A DNA stretch of 64,000 bases from Polyangiaceae bacterium (lineage in GTDB: Bacteria > Myxococcota_A > Polyangia > Polyangiales > Polyangiaceae): NCBI GenBank assembly GCA_016715885.1, contig JADJXL010000021.1, forward strand, positions 124,001 to 188,000. The letters are read 5' to 3'. The notes under the pieces are model-generated. The model did not search any database and was not told where the DNA came from. It was given only the letters and a program-made list of their open reading frames with translations. A program made the position numbers and the translations under genes. This document shows, in pieces, positions 1-10,196 of this stretch. Positions within the stretch are counted from its first letter, which is position 1, and every line of letters begins with the position of its first letter.

Positions 1-1159
1 TCGTCGGCGTGTCGCGTCGGGCCCCTCCATCGTCGTCCCGCGCTGGCGCGGGAGCATGCACGGCTGCCGCGAGTGCCTGCACGGGAGGCTCGAGCGGCGG
101 ATATGGATTGACGGCGGCACCTTCGGGCAATTGAAAGATTTCCGTTGCTTGGCTGAGCATCTTCGGCCGCACGCCCGATGGCGTCGGCGCTCCGCCCGCA
201 AACGGTCCCGGTGAAGGTCGAGGCGCTGGCGCTGCAGGGCGCGCTTGAGGTTCGTCAATCCAAGCAGCCACGGAACGATCACCGAACGGCGCAAGCTCGC
301 GGCACAGATCGAGCACGGTGTCGTAACGATCGTCGCGCTCGGGCGCGAGCGCACGCATGACGGCACGACTCACCGCCGCAGGAATGTCCGGCCGCAAGCG
401 CGCAAGATCGGTCGGCGGGCCCGAGCAAAGCGCGTAGACGAGGTCGCCGATCGTGTCGACGTCGTACGGTTTTCGTCCGCTGAGACTCTCGTAGAGCACG
501 ACGCCGAGCGAGTAGAGATCGCTCCGGCCATCGACGGCGGAAGGATTCCGCAGTTGCTCGAGACTCATGTAGTACGGCGTGCCGACGGTCGAGCCCGTTC
601 GCGTGAGCGATCCACCGGGAACGGGCGCATCCTGGCCAATCTTGACGATGCCGAAATCCAGTACTTTGACGTCGTACAAGTTGGGCTTCGGACCTGGCGC
701 GAGGTGAATGTTGTCGGGCTTCAGATCGCGATGGATGATGCCCGCCGCATGCGCTTCCGCGAGACACTCGCCGACTTGCAGCGCAATGTTGATCGTCATC
801 TCGAGCGGCAACTGTCCTGCGTCGTGGAGCAGCTCGCGCAGGCTTTGTCCTGCGAGCAGTTCCATCACGAGGTACGGGCCATCCGTGGGACTCGTCCCCA
901 TGTCCACGATTTTCACGGCGCGCGGACTTTTCAGCAGGCTCGTCGCGCGAGCTTCTTGTTCGAGCCGCTGATACATCGTGGGATCGAGCAGCGACTTCAG
1001 CGCGAGCCGTTGGCCCGTGCGCATGTGCTCGACCTCGTGCACGAGGCCGTTGCCGCCGCCGCCAATGAGACGCAGCACGCGATAACGCCCATCCACGATG
1101 GTGCCTGGACGAAACGAGGACACCTCTGCTTGCGCTTGCTCGGGGAGAGAATCAGTCAT
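1..1159 (-). CDS. Ser/Thr protein kinase, partial (C-terminus beyond left edge)
   Basis: Reading the minus strand from the ATG at 1157-1159 gives an open frame to the window edge that begins MTDSLPEQAQAEVSSFRPG. A Hanks-type kinase domain follows, with glycine loop IGGGGNGLVHEVEH, invertible lysine in LALKSLL, catalytic loop HRDLKPDN (about 711-741) and DFGIVK. It would phosphorylate Ser/Thr of partner proteins in the cytoplasm. The activation-segment end reads MSLEQL where this family usually has MSPEQL, so the P+1 region is slightly unusual. After the kinase domain the sequence turns Pro/Ala rich (about 1-190) and runs off the window; a tail or membrane domain may lie beyond. The gene is divergent from ccmC, with about 108 bp between starts. 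Confidence 0.9.
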   Translation of the reverse strand, partial: MTDSLPEQAQAEVSSFRPGTIVDGRYRVLRLIGGGGNGLVHEVEHMRTGQRLALKSLLDPTMYQRLEQEARATSLLKSPRAVKIVDMGTSPTDGPYLVMELLAGQSLRELLHDAGQLPLEMTINIALQVGECLAEAHAAGIIHRDLKPDNIHLAPGPKPNLYDVKVLDFGIVKIGQDAPVPGGSLTRTGSTVGTPYYMSLEQLRNPSAVDGRSDLYSLGVVLYESLSGRKPYDVDTIGDLVYALCSGPPTDLARLRPDIPAAVSRAVMRALAPERDDRYDTVLDLCRELAPFGDRSVAAWIDEPQARPAAPAPRPSPGPFAGGAPTPSGVRPKMLSQATEIFQLPEGAAVNPYPPLEPPVQALAAAVHAPAPARDDDGGARRDTPT

Positions 1160-1267
1160 GACGACAGTACGAGAGACGGCAGTCTAGATCAGCTCGGGTG
1201 CGAGCGATACTTTCGACTGCACGCGGCTTGAACGTCGCATGCGTTGGCACTAGGGTGCCCGCCGACC

Positions 1268-2020
1268 ATGGCGATGAACGAGCCTGCGGCTTCGCGAACG
1301 ACGAACGGGGGCCGGTCCACGAGCACGACGGACATGGCGTTTTACGCGCTGGTCCTGCTCGCAGCGATTGCGTTCGCGGTTACGATTCACGTCATCTTCT
1401 ACAGAGTCCCCGTCGAAGCGACGATGGGGATTGTCCAGAAGATTTTTTACTTTCACGTGCCCGCTGCCATCTCGATGTACCTCGGCGCGATCGCATGTTT
1501 CATCGGCTCGGCGGGGTACTTGGCAAGGGGCACGCGCAACTGGGATGCCCTTGCGCGATCGGGCGCCGAAGCGGCCGTCGTGATGGGCATGATGGTGCTC
1601 GTGACCGGTCCGCTCTGGGCGGCGAAGGCATGGGGCGTCTATTGGACGTGGGATCCGCGCCTGACGACGTCGATGCTCCAGGTGCTCATCTACATCTCGT
1701 ACGTCGTGCTGCGATCGTTTGCCGGTGATGGCGATGCCGAGCGCAAGTTTGCCGCGGCGCTTGGAGTGCTTGGCGCGGCAAACCTGCCGATCATTCGGTA
1801 TTCGGTGCAGAAGTGGGGCGGCAATCACCCGACGGTGATCTCCTCGGGCGGCGGCGGGCTTGGGCATCCCGACATGAAGCTCGCGCTCTACTTGGGCTTT
1901 GCCACGTTCGCTCTTTTGACGGTGCTTTTGATTTGGTCCCGTTATCGCCTCGAGGTCGCGAAAAACCGGCTCCAGGAAATCGAAGAAGAGGCGCTCGAGC
2001 TCGGGCTTGGTGAGGAGTAG
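1268..2020 (+). CDS. ccmC: Cytochrome c biogenesis / heme exporter protein CcmC
   Basis: This is a 250-residue polytopic membrane protein of the CcmC family, which handles heme on the periplasmic face for delivery to CcmE during c-type cytochrome maturation. Visible features are about six hydrophobic segments, the tryptophan-rich WWD-type motif WGVYWTWDPRLTT, and two conserved histidines expected to ligate heme, in YFHVPAA and GGNHPTV. Start: ATG at 1268 is chosen. In-frame ATGs also lie at 1244, 1274 and 1334, and none has a strong Shine-Dalgarno. It is followed after 5 bp by a CcmD-like gene, which supports the call. CcmA, B, E and F are not in this window. Confidence 0.9.
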   Translation: MAMNEPAASRTTNGGRSTSTTDMAFYALVLLAAIAFAVTIHVIFYRVPVEATMGIVQKIFYFHVPAAISMYLGAIACFIGSAGYLARGTRNWDALARSGAEAAVVMGMMVLVTGPLWAAKAWGVYWTWDPRLTTSMLQVLIYISYVVLRSFAGDGDAERKFAAALGVLGAANLPIIRYSVQKWGGNHPTVISSGGGGLGHPDMKLALYLGFATFALLTVLLIWSRYRLEVAKNRLQEIEEEALELGLGEE

Positions 2021-2025
2021 TCGCG

Positions 2026-2307
2026 ATGCAAGCTGAAGACACGGCAGGAAAGTACGAAGCACCCGCGCCCGGCAAGGCACCTCCACCGAAGTCGGCGGAC
2101 GATCGATCGACGGCGTTTCGTCCGGTCGAAGGCGGAACGCAAATGCAGAGCGGCGAGAAGCTTCTCGTCGAGGCTTACGCGGCGATCTGGATCATCACGC
2201 TCATCTTCATCGTGTCGCTCTTCCGGCGTCAGAAGCGAGTCGATCAGCGCATCGCATCGCTCGAGGTTGCGCTCGAGAAAGCTCGCGGGCGGGGCGGATC
2301 GCAATGA
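2026..2307 (+). CDS. CcmD-like small membrane protein
   Basis: This 93-residue protein has a hydrophilic Pro/Lys-rich N-terminus of about 45 residues. One transmembrane helix follows (YAAIWIITLIFIVSLF), then a basic RRQKRVDQRI stretch and a short amphipathic helix. A single helix followed by arginines and a heptad-like tail is the CcmD pattern. CcmD stabilises the CcmC/CcmE heme-handling complex. Position directly after ccmC (5 bp gap) supports this, but such short sequences are weak evidence and the N-terminal extension is longer than in classical CcmD. Its stop overlaps the next start (ATGA). Confidence 0.65.
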   Translation: MQAEDTAGKYEAPAPGKAPPPKSADDRSTAFRPVEGGTQMQSGEKLLVEAYAAIWIITLIFIVSLFRRQKRVDQRIASLEVALEKARGRGGSQ

Positions 2308-2447
2308 ACGACATTACGCAGATCACGCCCGAGCACGTGATATTCATCCCCAGCGTCCTGCTGCTGGGGCTCGTGATTGGCTACACGCTGGGAGCGCGCG
2401 CGGTGCGTGCCGAGTTGGACAAGCGCAGGAGCAGGATGAAGGAGTAG
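2304..2447 (+). CDS. 47-residue single-pass membrane protein, unknown
   Basis: This short ORF starts at an ATG that overlaps the TGA of the CcmD-like gene (ATGA) and ends 4 bp before the acyl-CoA dehydrogenase start, so it sits tightly inside the run. The product begins MNDITQITPEHVIFIPSVLL, contains one hydrophobic helix (about residues 12-30) and ends in a basic tail rich in Arg/Lys. I do not recognise a family. Translational coupling on both sides is the main argument that it is a real gene; a role in the cytochrome maturation complex would be a guess from position only. Confidence 0.6.
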   Translation: MNDITQITPEHVIFIPSVLLLGLVIGYTLGARAVRAELDKRRSRMKE

Positions 2448-2451
2448 GACC

Positions 2452-3591
2452 GTGTTGGATTTTTCGCTCTCCGAAGAGCATCGCAGCCTCATCGAAACCT
2501 GCCGCCGTTTTACCAAGGAGCGCATCATTCCGATCGCGGCCGAGTGCGATCGCGAGAGTCGTTTCCCCATGGATGTCTTCCGTGACGCCTGGGAGCTTGG
2601 ACTGCTGAACCCGACGATTCCCGCTGAATACGGCGGTGCGGGTATGGGCGAGCTCGAGAATACGCTCATCACGGAAGAGCTTGCATATGGCTGCACGGGC
2701 ATCGAAACGAGCATGCTTGCCAATGGTCTCGCGCTGACGCCCATCAAGCTCGGTGGCACCGAAGAGCAGAAAAAGAAGTACTTCGGCAAGCTGGTCGCCG
2801 AGCCGATCATGGCGAGTTATGCGACGAGCGAGCCGGATGCGGGCAGTGACGTCGCGGGCCTCAAGACGCGTTTTTCCAAGCACGGCGACGACTACGTCTT
2901 GAATGGACAGAAGTGCTGGATCACGAACGCGAGTTACGCGAGCTTCTACGTGATTTTCGCGACGAGCAACCCCGACCTTCGGCACAAGGGCATCGCCGCG
3001 TTCATCGTCGATCGCGACACGCCAGGACTACGCGTGGGCAAGAAAGAGGACAAACTCGGCCAGCGCGCGAGCGACACGGCGCAAGTGTTCCTCGATGATG
3101 TCGTCGTTCCGAAGGCAAACCTTTTGGCGCCCGAGGGTAAGGGCTTCAAGCTCGCGATGGAGACGTTCAATCAGACGCGTCCCGACATTGGAGCTGCGGC
3201 GACGGGCCTCATGCGCCGGTGCCTCGACGAGTGCATCGCGTACGCCAAGGAGCGCAAGACGTTTGGCACGGCGATCGCGAATCATCAGCTCATCCAATGG
3301 ATGATCGCCGAGATGGCGATTCGCACGGAGGGCACGCGTCTTTTGTATCAGAAGGCTGCGTGGAACCTCGATAACGGCGTGCGTGATCCCATCGTGTCGA
3401 GCTTTGCGAAGGCGTATGGTGCCGACAGCGCGATGCAGACGGCGGTCGACGCGGTGCAAGTCTTTGGCGGCAACGGTTTCGTCAAAGAGTATCCGGTCGA
3501 GAAGCTGATGCGCGATGCGAAGGTGCTGCAAATCTACGAAGGCACGAGCCAGATTCAGCGCATCGTCATTGCCAAGCAGCTTCTGGCTTGA
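2452..3591 (+). CDS. Acyl-CoA dehydrogenase
   Basis: This 379-residue protein is full length for the family and starts at GTG (2452), 4 bp after the preceding small gene. The FAD-dependent enzyme introduces a trans double bond into acyl-CoA at C2-C3. Visible signatures are the flavin/substrate motif YATSEPDAGSDVAG, the middle beta-domain with WITNASYA, and the C-terminal motif YEGTSQIQR, whose Glu is the catalytic base of the short/medium-chain group. Chain-length preference cannot be read from sequence. It seems co-transcribed with the ccm genes, which is unexpected functionally. A hairpin at 3625-3644 may end the run. Confidence 0.93.
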   Translation: MLDFSLSEEHRSLIETCRRFTKERIIPIAAECDRESRFPMDVFRDAWELGLLNPTIPAEYGGAGMGELENTLITEELAYGCTGIETSMLANGLALTPIKLGGTEEQKKKYFGKLVAEPIMASYATSEPDAGSDVAGLKTRFSKHGDDYVLNGQKCWITNASYASFYVIFATSNPDLRHKGIAAFIVDRDTPGLRVGKKEDKLGQRASDTAQVFLDDVVVPKANLLAPEGKGFKLAMETFNQTRPDIGAAATGLMRRCLDECIAYAKERKTFGTAIANHQLIQWMIAEMAIRTEGTRLLYQKAAWNLDNGVRDPIVSSFAKAYGADSAMQTAVDAVQVFGGNGFVKEYPVEKLMRDAKVLQIYEGTSQIQRIVIAKQLLA

Positions 3592-3624
3592 AGCTGGAGC
3601 AAGCGCTCAAATCCAGGCCCCGTC

Positions 3625-3644
3625 TGAAACCGGGTCCGGTTTCA
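3625..3644 (+). terminator. Hairpin after acyl-CoA dehydrogenase
   Basis: TGAAACCG / CGGTTTCA form an 8-bp perfect stem with a GGTC loop, 33 bp after the stop. No U-tract follows, so intrinsic termination is only possible, not shown. Confidence 0.45.
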
Positions 3645-3729
3645 ACTCGAATCATTTACCTTCGTACGCTCTCGCCTTGATGATCAGGGCGTATCAATTT
3701 CTTGCACCTGCCAAGAGGAGTACCTTTCC

Positions 3730-5331
3730 ATGCGCACTCGGAAAAATCACCGTTCGGTGGCCAATCGGTCGTCACTGGGTCTCATGAAAAAGATCGGCGC
3801 AATGACGGGCATCGTGTCGGCCTGTGCCGCGTTTTTGGCGGGAGCCTGTGGCGATGCTCAACCGACGAACACGACGGGTGCTGGTGGCGCGGGTACCTCA
3901 TCGAGTGGTGATGGTGGCACGGGGCTCGAAGACTTCACGACCAGCAGCAACACTGGCAGCGTCTCGAGCAGCAGCAGCTCGAGCAGCAGTTCGTCGGGTG
4001 CTGTTCCAAGTTGCCCGACAGGCGATCCGACCGGTGGACCGACGAAGGTAGCGGCGGCGTTTGGCGATGCGAGCGTGCAGACGGGGGCCGCTGTTGCATT
4101 CGACAAGTCGGGCAACATCCTCCTCGCGGGATCATTTGCGGGCAGCATCAATTTGGGTGGAACGACGCTGAACAGCGCCGGCATGGACGATGTGTTCGTC
4201 GCAAAGTTCACGCCTGCAGGACAACTTTTGTGGGCAAAGCAGTTTGGCGATGGTCAGTTGCAGACGGCTTCGGGCATTGGAGCGGATTCCAATGGCAACG
4301 TGTACGTCACGGGAAGCTTCAAGGGCAGCATCAACTTCGGCGGGGGTGCTTTGAATGCAAACGGAAATCTCTTCGTCGATATTTTTCTCGCCAAACTCAC
4401 GTCCGACGGAAACCACGTGTGGAGCCAGCGGTATGGCGACGAAAACGTGCAGAATGCGCGTGGTTTGTCCGTCGACTCCGCGGGCAACGTGATCATCGTG
4501 GGAAGCTTCCAGAATAGCGTCAATTTTGGTGGGGCAAACCATACGAGCGCGGGTGCGCAAGATGCGTTTGCGGCGAAGTACAACAGCGCGGGCGTGTATC
4601 AGTGGAGTCGTCAATTCGGCGATGCGGCGGATCAATACGCGCGCGCCGTGTGGCTCGATGCGATGGGCAACGTGTATCTTGCTGGTGACGTAGCGGGCTC
4701 GATCGACTTCGGCGGTGGCGCGATGACGGCGACGTCGAAAACGAGTGCGTTCGTCGCAAAGCTCGATTCGCTCGGCGTTGCGGCGTGGGCGAAGTTGAGC
4801 ACCGGGGATGCGGAGGGCAGCGCGAAGGCGAACGCGGTGGCGGTTGGGCCGAACGGCGAAGTGATCGTGGGCGGCAACTTCCGCGGCACGTTCGACCTTG
4901 GAGGCATGCCCGTCACGAACCCCGGCACCGACGATGCGTTCGTCACGGTGTTGACTGCAGCGGGAGCGCATACGTTCACAAAGACGTTCGGCGATAGCGA
5001 ATCGCAGACGGCGATGGGTGTTGCGATGGCACCGAACGGCGATGTGTTCGTCGCGGGGAATTTCTCGGGCTCGATCGACTTCGATACGGGCATGCCGACG
5101 ATGAGCGCAGGGGCGTTCGACGGGTACGTGGCGCGTTTGAATTCGAAGGGTTGTCCCGTCTGGCTTCGCACGTACCCGGGTCCGGGTGTTCAACTGACGC
5201 AAGCGATGGCCATCGATCCGACGACGGGCGGCGTTGCGGTCACGGGATCCTTCAATGGAACGGCCGACTTCGGCACCGGCGTGCTCACGGCGGCCGGTGA
5301 TGATGTTTTTCTCTTGTCTGTCAATCCTTGA
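3730..5331 (+). CDS. SBBP-repeat beta-propeller lipoprotein
   Basis: This 533-residue secreted protein starts at the ATG at 3730, preceded by AGGAG. A second ATG at 3784 would give a more usual signal peptide (MKKIGAMTGIVSACAAFLAG), so the start is open. The signal ends in a lipobox-like AGAC, predicting a lipoprotein. A Ser/Gly/Thr-rich linker follows (about residues 50-90, with a poly-Ser run). About seven repeats of roughly 55 residues then carry the SBBP signature, for example GSFAGSINLGG, GNVYVTGSF and DVFVAKF. SBBP repeats fold as beta-propellers; no catalytic motif is visible. The function is unknown, and a surface binding or adhesion role is inference. It appears to be a single-gene unit with a terminator-like hairpin after it. 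Confidence 0.85.
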   Translation: MRTRKNHRSVANRSSLGLMKKIGAMTGIVSACAAFLAGACGDAQPTNTTGAGGAGTSSSGDGGTGLEDFTTSSNTGSVSSSSSSSSSSSGAVPSCPTGDPTGGPTKVAAAFGDASVQTGAAVAFDKSGNILLAGSFAGSINLGGTTLNSAGMDDVFVAKFTPAGQLLWAKQFGDGQLQTASGIGADSNGNVYVTGSFKGSINFGGGALNANGNLFVDIFLAKLTSDGNHVWSQRYGDENVQNARGLSVDSAGNVIIVGSFQNSVNFGGANHTSAGAQDAFAAKYNSAGVYQWSRQFGDAADQYARAVWLDAMGNVYLAGDVAGSIDFGGGAMTATSKTSAFVAKLDSLGVAAWAKLSTGDAEGSAKANAVAVGPNGEVIVGGNFRGTFDLGGMPVTNPGTDDAFVTVLTAAGAHTFTKTFGDSESQTAMGVAMAPNGDVFVAGNFSGSIDFDTGMPTMSAGAFDGYVARLNSKGCPVWLRTYPGPGVQLTQAMAIDPTTGGVAVTGSFNGTADFGTGVLTAAGDDVFLLSVNP

Positions 5332-5366
5332 AAGAGGTCGCCTCGATTTCGAGGAATGAGCGTGTG

Positions 5367-5393
5367 AGGGCGCACTGCGATGCGGTGCGCCCT
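5367..5393 (+). terminator. Terminator-like hairpin after SBBP gene
   Basis: AGGGCGCAC and GTGCGCCCT form a perfect 9-bp stem with a 9-nt loop, 36 bp after the stop codon; a short GTGCTTTG stretch follows. Confidence 0.5.
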
Positions 5394-5587
5394 GTGCTTT
5401 GACGCAGCGAGATCTCTGGGCGCTGGTGATTTGGGCGTCTTCTGCGAGCGCATGTCGACGGCTCGGTGGCTCGGCTCTTGTACCGGCGCGGAAAGTCGTG
5501 AGATCTTTGCCAAAGGCTTGCGTCCGTGAGGCGTGAGTGAACGTGGGTCATTCGGGGCGCATTGCGCGTTTCCAAGCGGAGCACTTT

Positions 5588-8500
5588 ATGGCTTTATTTC
5601 GGCAGCCTTCGAAAGGTTTATTGACCTCGTTGGCGGTGCTTTCTGGTTTGGCGGCGGCGGCTGCATGTATGCAGCCGGCGAGCGCGCAGGAACCCGCCGC
5701 GTGTCTTTCGTTCAACCCGGCCGATTGGCCTGCGCCGGCAAGGCCCTACTTCATGCTCGTCGTCGATACGTCCGGATCGATGACGGCGTGTACGACGCCG
5801 CCCACGAACTACCCCACGGAATGCAACCAGAATGCCGCGGGATACGCGCTGAATTCCTGCGGCATGAATCCCAGTCGCCTCAATGACGCCAAGTGTGCTC
5901 TCCGGCAAACCGTGCAGGCGTTCAGCGGCGAGGTGAACTTTGGCCTCGCAACGTTCGCCAGCTACTTGTCTGGTTGTAGTGGCGGCGCGTGCGGCAGCGA
6001 CTGCGGAACACCGACCGGAGGCACGTGTAACTCCGACTTTTACGACGCCAAGTGCAATTGGAACGTGTTTCAGGACGCCGGTGGCACCGCTTGCGGCAAC
6101 ACGCCAGCATGTTCCCGGAGCTGGGCCATCCCTGCCAAACCTTCCGGAAGGCACGTGGCGCAACGGCGCAAACGTCGTCTTCGGCATCACCAAGGATGCG
6201 TGGTGGCTCCCTCCTGGACAGCCCCAGCCGAACACCGCCGAGCTTCTCCAGTGGTTCGATGGACAATGCGACAGCAGCCGCGAGCTCTTCGCGGCAGGCA
6301 GCACGCCCATCGCCGGCTCGCTCGAGGCCGTCACTCAATATCTGCGAGCAGGCTGGACGCGATGGACGAACAGCAACTACTGCCCCAATCCCACGTACAC
6401 GTTCGGGACCCCGGCGGATACCAACGATCGAGCATGTCGCAGCATCAACGTCATTCTGTTGACCGACGGCGACGAGAGCTGTGACTCGCAAACGGACGCA
6501 GTCAATGCCGCATCGAACCTGTTCAACAACGGCGTGACGATTGGCGGCAAGACGTGGAAGGTCCCGGTTCACGTCATCAACTTCGCGGGCGGCTCCGTGA
6601 CGGCGACGAATCAGATCGCCGCCGCAGGTGGCACGAACGCGTCGATTCTCGCGAACAACGAGGTCCAGCTCGCGAGTGCATTCGCGCAGATCATTGGTGG
6701 TGCAATCAAACCCGAGGTTTGCAACAACGGCGACGACAACTGCAACGGCTGCACGGACGAGGGCTACAAGCACTACTGCAACCAGCAGCAAACCTGCTGC
6801 ACTTGGGCGACGCAGGGGCAGCGGACGACGTGCCTCAACAACTACACCGCGTCCATCTCGCCAGCCGATCCGGACGGCAACCAAGCGCTCCTGCCGTGCA
6901 CCACGCCCACGCAGCAGACGCAGCCCGCCAACTGGCTCTGTTACAACCCCGGCGACGTCTGCGACGAGAACGACAACAACTGTTCGGACGGCGTCGACGA
7001 AGGGCAGCTCAAGTGCGGCAACCCCGCGGCATGTCCCTCGACCGAGATCTGCGACGGCAAAGACAACGACTGCGACAACCAGGTCGATGAAATCGGCGGC
7101 TGCGCTCCTTGCATTCCGTCGCCCGAGATTTGCGATGGTTGCGACAACGATTGCGACGGCGTGGCGGACGATGGCGTTGCCGCGATCCCGTGCGGTTTGG
7201 CGAACCCCGCGAACTGCACGGGTACGCAAGCCTGTTCGGCTCCGCAAAACGTTCCCGTTGGCACGTGCGTAGCGGGCGGCGGCTATCAGCCCTGCAACAA
7301 CAATCCGCTGCCCGAAATCTGCGACATGATCGACAACGACTGCGACGGCATCACGGACGATGGCGTTCCAGGAATCGCGTGTGTGCCTGCAGGAACGCCG
7401 CCCGGGTTGAACTACAACCCGCCGAGCCAATGCAAGATGGGCACGCAAGCATGCGGCAGCAGCGTCTGCTCGGGGTTCGTCGGGCCCTCCACCGAGGTCT
7501 GCGACGGCATCGACAACGATTGCGACGGGCAGGTCGATGAAGGTGCAACCGGCGTGGGATCTCCGTGTGGTACGGCCATTTCGCCGTGTACGCCGGGAGC
7601 GCTTGCTTGCGTGAACGGTGCGCTGGTTTGTCAAGGCGGCACGCAGCCGACTCCCGAGGTCTGCGACAACATCGACAACAACTGCAACGGTGTCGTTGAC
7701 GACGCGCCGCTCGCGGACGGTCCGGCTGCGGGGATGAATGGCTGCTGGACCGATGCGGGCAATTGCTGCTCGTTTGCCGGTCTGCAGTGGTGTCCGCCGG
7801 CCGGTGCGACCTGCAATGGAACCGGCACGCTCACGTCGCCCTGTTCGGCAGGCACGCTCGTCTGTTCGATGGGGGGCTGGACATGCCAAGGACCGCTCGG
7901 CCCGTCCGCAGAGGTTTGCGACAGCGCCGATAACGATTGCGATGGCATGGTCGACGACGTCACGGGCGTGGGTTTGCCCTGCGGAACCGACCAAGGCGAG
8001 TGCGTTGCTGGCGTCGCGCAATGCAGCGCGAACGGCATCATTTGCGTCGGCGCCGTCGGCCCGACGACGGAAGTTTGCGACAACAAAGACAACGACTGCG
8101 ACGGCGCGATCGACGACGGCGTGCCGGGCGTTGGCCAACCGTGTGGCGTCAATCAGCCTCCGTGCACGCTTGGAACCACGGCGTGTGTAGGTGGCATGGT
8201 GGTTTGTCAGGGCGGAGTTCAGCCGCAAGGCGAGCTCTGCGACGGCATCGACAACAACTGCGATGGCTTGGTCGACAACGCGCCGCTTGCCGATGCGCCT
8301 CCGCCAAACCTGAACGGTTGCTGGTCGCTTCCCGGCAACTGCTGTTCGTTCGGCGGCTTCGAGTGGTGCCCGCCTCCGGGCGCTTCGTGCAGCGACGTCG
8401 GTACGCTCATGGCGCCCTGCAACAAGGGCACGCTCGCTTGTCAAGGCGCGCTCGGCTGGGTTTGTCAGGGCGACAATCCTCCGCAAGCCGAAGCCTGCGA

Positions 8501-10196
8501 CGGCTTGGACAACAACTGCGATGGCGCGATCGACGAGGGGATGTTCCCTGGCGAGGGTGCCGTTTGCGGTAGCGACGAAGGCGAATGCGTGTCGGGTGTC
8601 ATCGATTGTGCCGGCGGCATCCTCGATTGCGTCGGTGACGTTGGACCGAAGTCGGAGCTCTGCAACGGGCTCGATGATGATTGCGACGGCGTCATCGACA
8701 ACGGCATCGTCGTCGGCGGCTCCTGCACGCCGATGTACGACACGACGCTCTACCCTGGGCCTCGCGACAAGGGCGCGTGCATGCCGGGCATTCTCGAATG
8801 CGATGGCATGGGCGGCAACGTGTGCGTCGGCGGCACGGGCCCGCAGCCCGAGGTTTGCGACGGCATCGACAACGATTGCGACGGCGCGGTCGATGAAACG
8901 GGTCCTGCTCCCGACGGCATCGACGGCACGGCCAATCCGAGTCCGCCCCCGATGGCGTCCGTTGGCGACCTTTGCGGCGTCGACACCGGCGCGTGTCAGC
9001 AAGGCCAATACGCCTGCGTGAACGGGCTGTTCCAGTGTCTTGGTGGCACAGGCCCGCAAGAAGAGTCGTGCGATTGCGACGACAACGATTGCGACGGGAC
9101 GAACGACGAACAAGATCCGAACGCGTCGCCGATCTGCGCACCAGGCAACTCGTGCGTGAAATCGGGCACCGTGTGCGCGTGCGCGGCTCCGTGCGACGTC
9201 GGCGAGTTCCCGTGTCCGCCCGGTCAGAAGTGCGAGGACGTCATTGCGAGCGACACCGGCACGAACCTCGGGCCCTTCTGCATCCCCGACAACTGCGGCG
9301 ATTGCACGAAGAAGACGGTGCTCAACGCGGACAACACGGTGCTCTGTGCTCCCGCGGGTTCACCGGCGAATGCCAACTGCGTCGTGCCTCCGGTCTGCGT
9401 CTGCAAGGGCGCTGCCACGGGGTGCAAGAATCCGTGCGACGGCGTGACGTGTGCTGGTGGTGAAATCTGCACCGACTACGGTCCGAACGCAGGAAAGTGC
9501 GTCCCGAACAACTGCTTCGGCGCGCCTTGTCAAGGCTGCGATCAGGTGTGCAACAACGGTTCGTGCGTGACGAACCCGTGCAAACCGGATTCGTGTCCCG
9601 GCCAGGAGTGCCAGCCGAGCGGCGACTTCACCACGTTCACCTGCATCGAGTCTTGCGCGGGCAAGCAATGCAACCCCGGTGAAGTCTGCAAGAACGGCAC
9701 TTGCGTTGCGGACTGCAGCCCCATGTGTGCGGCGGGCCAAGTCTGTGATTACACGCAGATGCCACCGGCGTGCGTGACGAACAACTGCACCATGCCGTGC
9801 GCCAACGGCGGGGTTTGCGATCCGGTCACGGGCATGTGCGGCAACGATCCCTGCGCCGGTGTGGTTTGTCCGTCCGGACAAACCTGCCAGAACGGCGACT
9901 GCTTTACGGGCCAAGGCGGCAGCGGTGGAAGCGGTGGCAGTGGCGGTGGTGGCGTAGGCGGCGGCGAAACCACGTCATCGTCGTCATCGTCGGGTAGCTC
10001 GGGCATGGGCGGCGCGGCAGGCGCGGCAGCAGATACCGGCGTGTGGGGTCTGCCCACGGGCGGTGGTGGCTGCGCTTGCGAAGTCGGCGCAAAGGACCGA
10101 ACAAGCGGCTTCGCGTGGGCACTTGCAGCGCTTGCGCTGGGCATTTGGCGCAGGCGTACGACGGGCCGTCGCGGCGCCAAGGAGGTGTCGCGATGA
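5588..10196 (+). pseudogene. VWA domain plus MopE-type repeat protein with MYXO-CTERM-like tail, frameshifted at about 6114
   Basis: The gene runs in one frame from ATG 5588 (GGAG upstream) and in another from about 6117 to 10196. Removing one C from the CCC at 6114-6116 joins the frames (ACS-GAGPSLPNLPEGTW). The signal peptide ends near QPASAQ. A von Willebrand A domain carries the metal-site motif DTSGSMT, later split by the shift, and LLTDGDES. About 14 repeats like EVCDGIDNDCDGQVDEG follow; this Asp/Cys motif belongs to the MopE metal-binding repeat family. Further Cys-rich EGF-like stretches and a Gly/Ser linker come next. The tail (GGGGCACE, hydrophobic helix, IWRRRTT) resembles a MYXO-CTERM sorting signal for surface display. 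Stop and next start overlap by ATGA, so it is an operon with the next gene. Metal binding is inferred from the family. Confidence 0.85.

Noticed and set aside
245..1231. 328-residue plus-strand ORF over the left-edge kinase
   Set aside because: The minus strand carries clear kinase motifs; the plus frame is Arg-rich with none.
6052..6462. Third reading frame at the VWA shift as the true continuation
   Set aside because: It contains no VWA sequence; the frame with LPNLPEGTW and LLTDGDES restores the domain.
5922..9113. 1063-residue minus-strand ORF opposite the VWA-MopE gene
   Set aside because: It reads Arg/Ala/Val-rich low-complexity repeats that mirror the GACAAC/GATTGC codons of the MopE motifs; no start site or family pattern.
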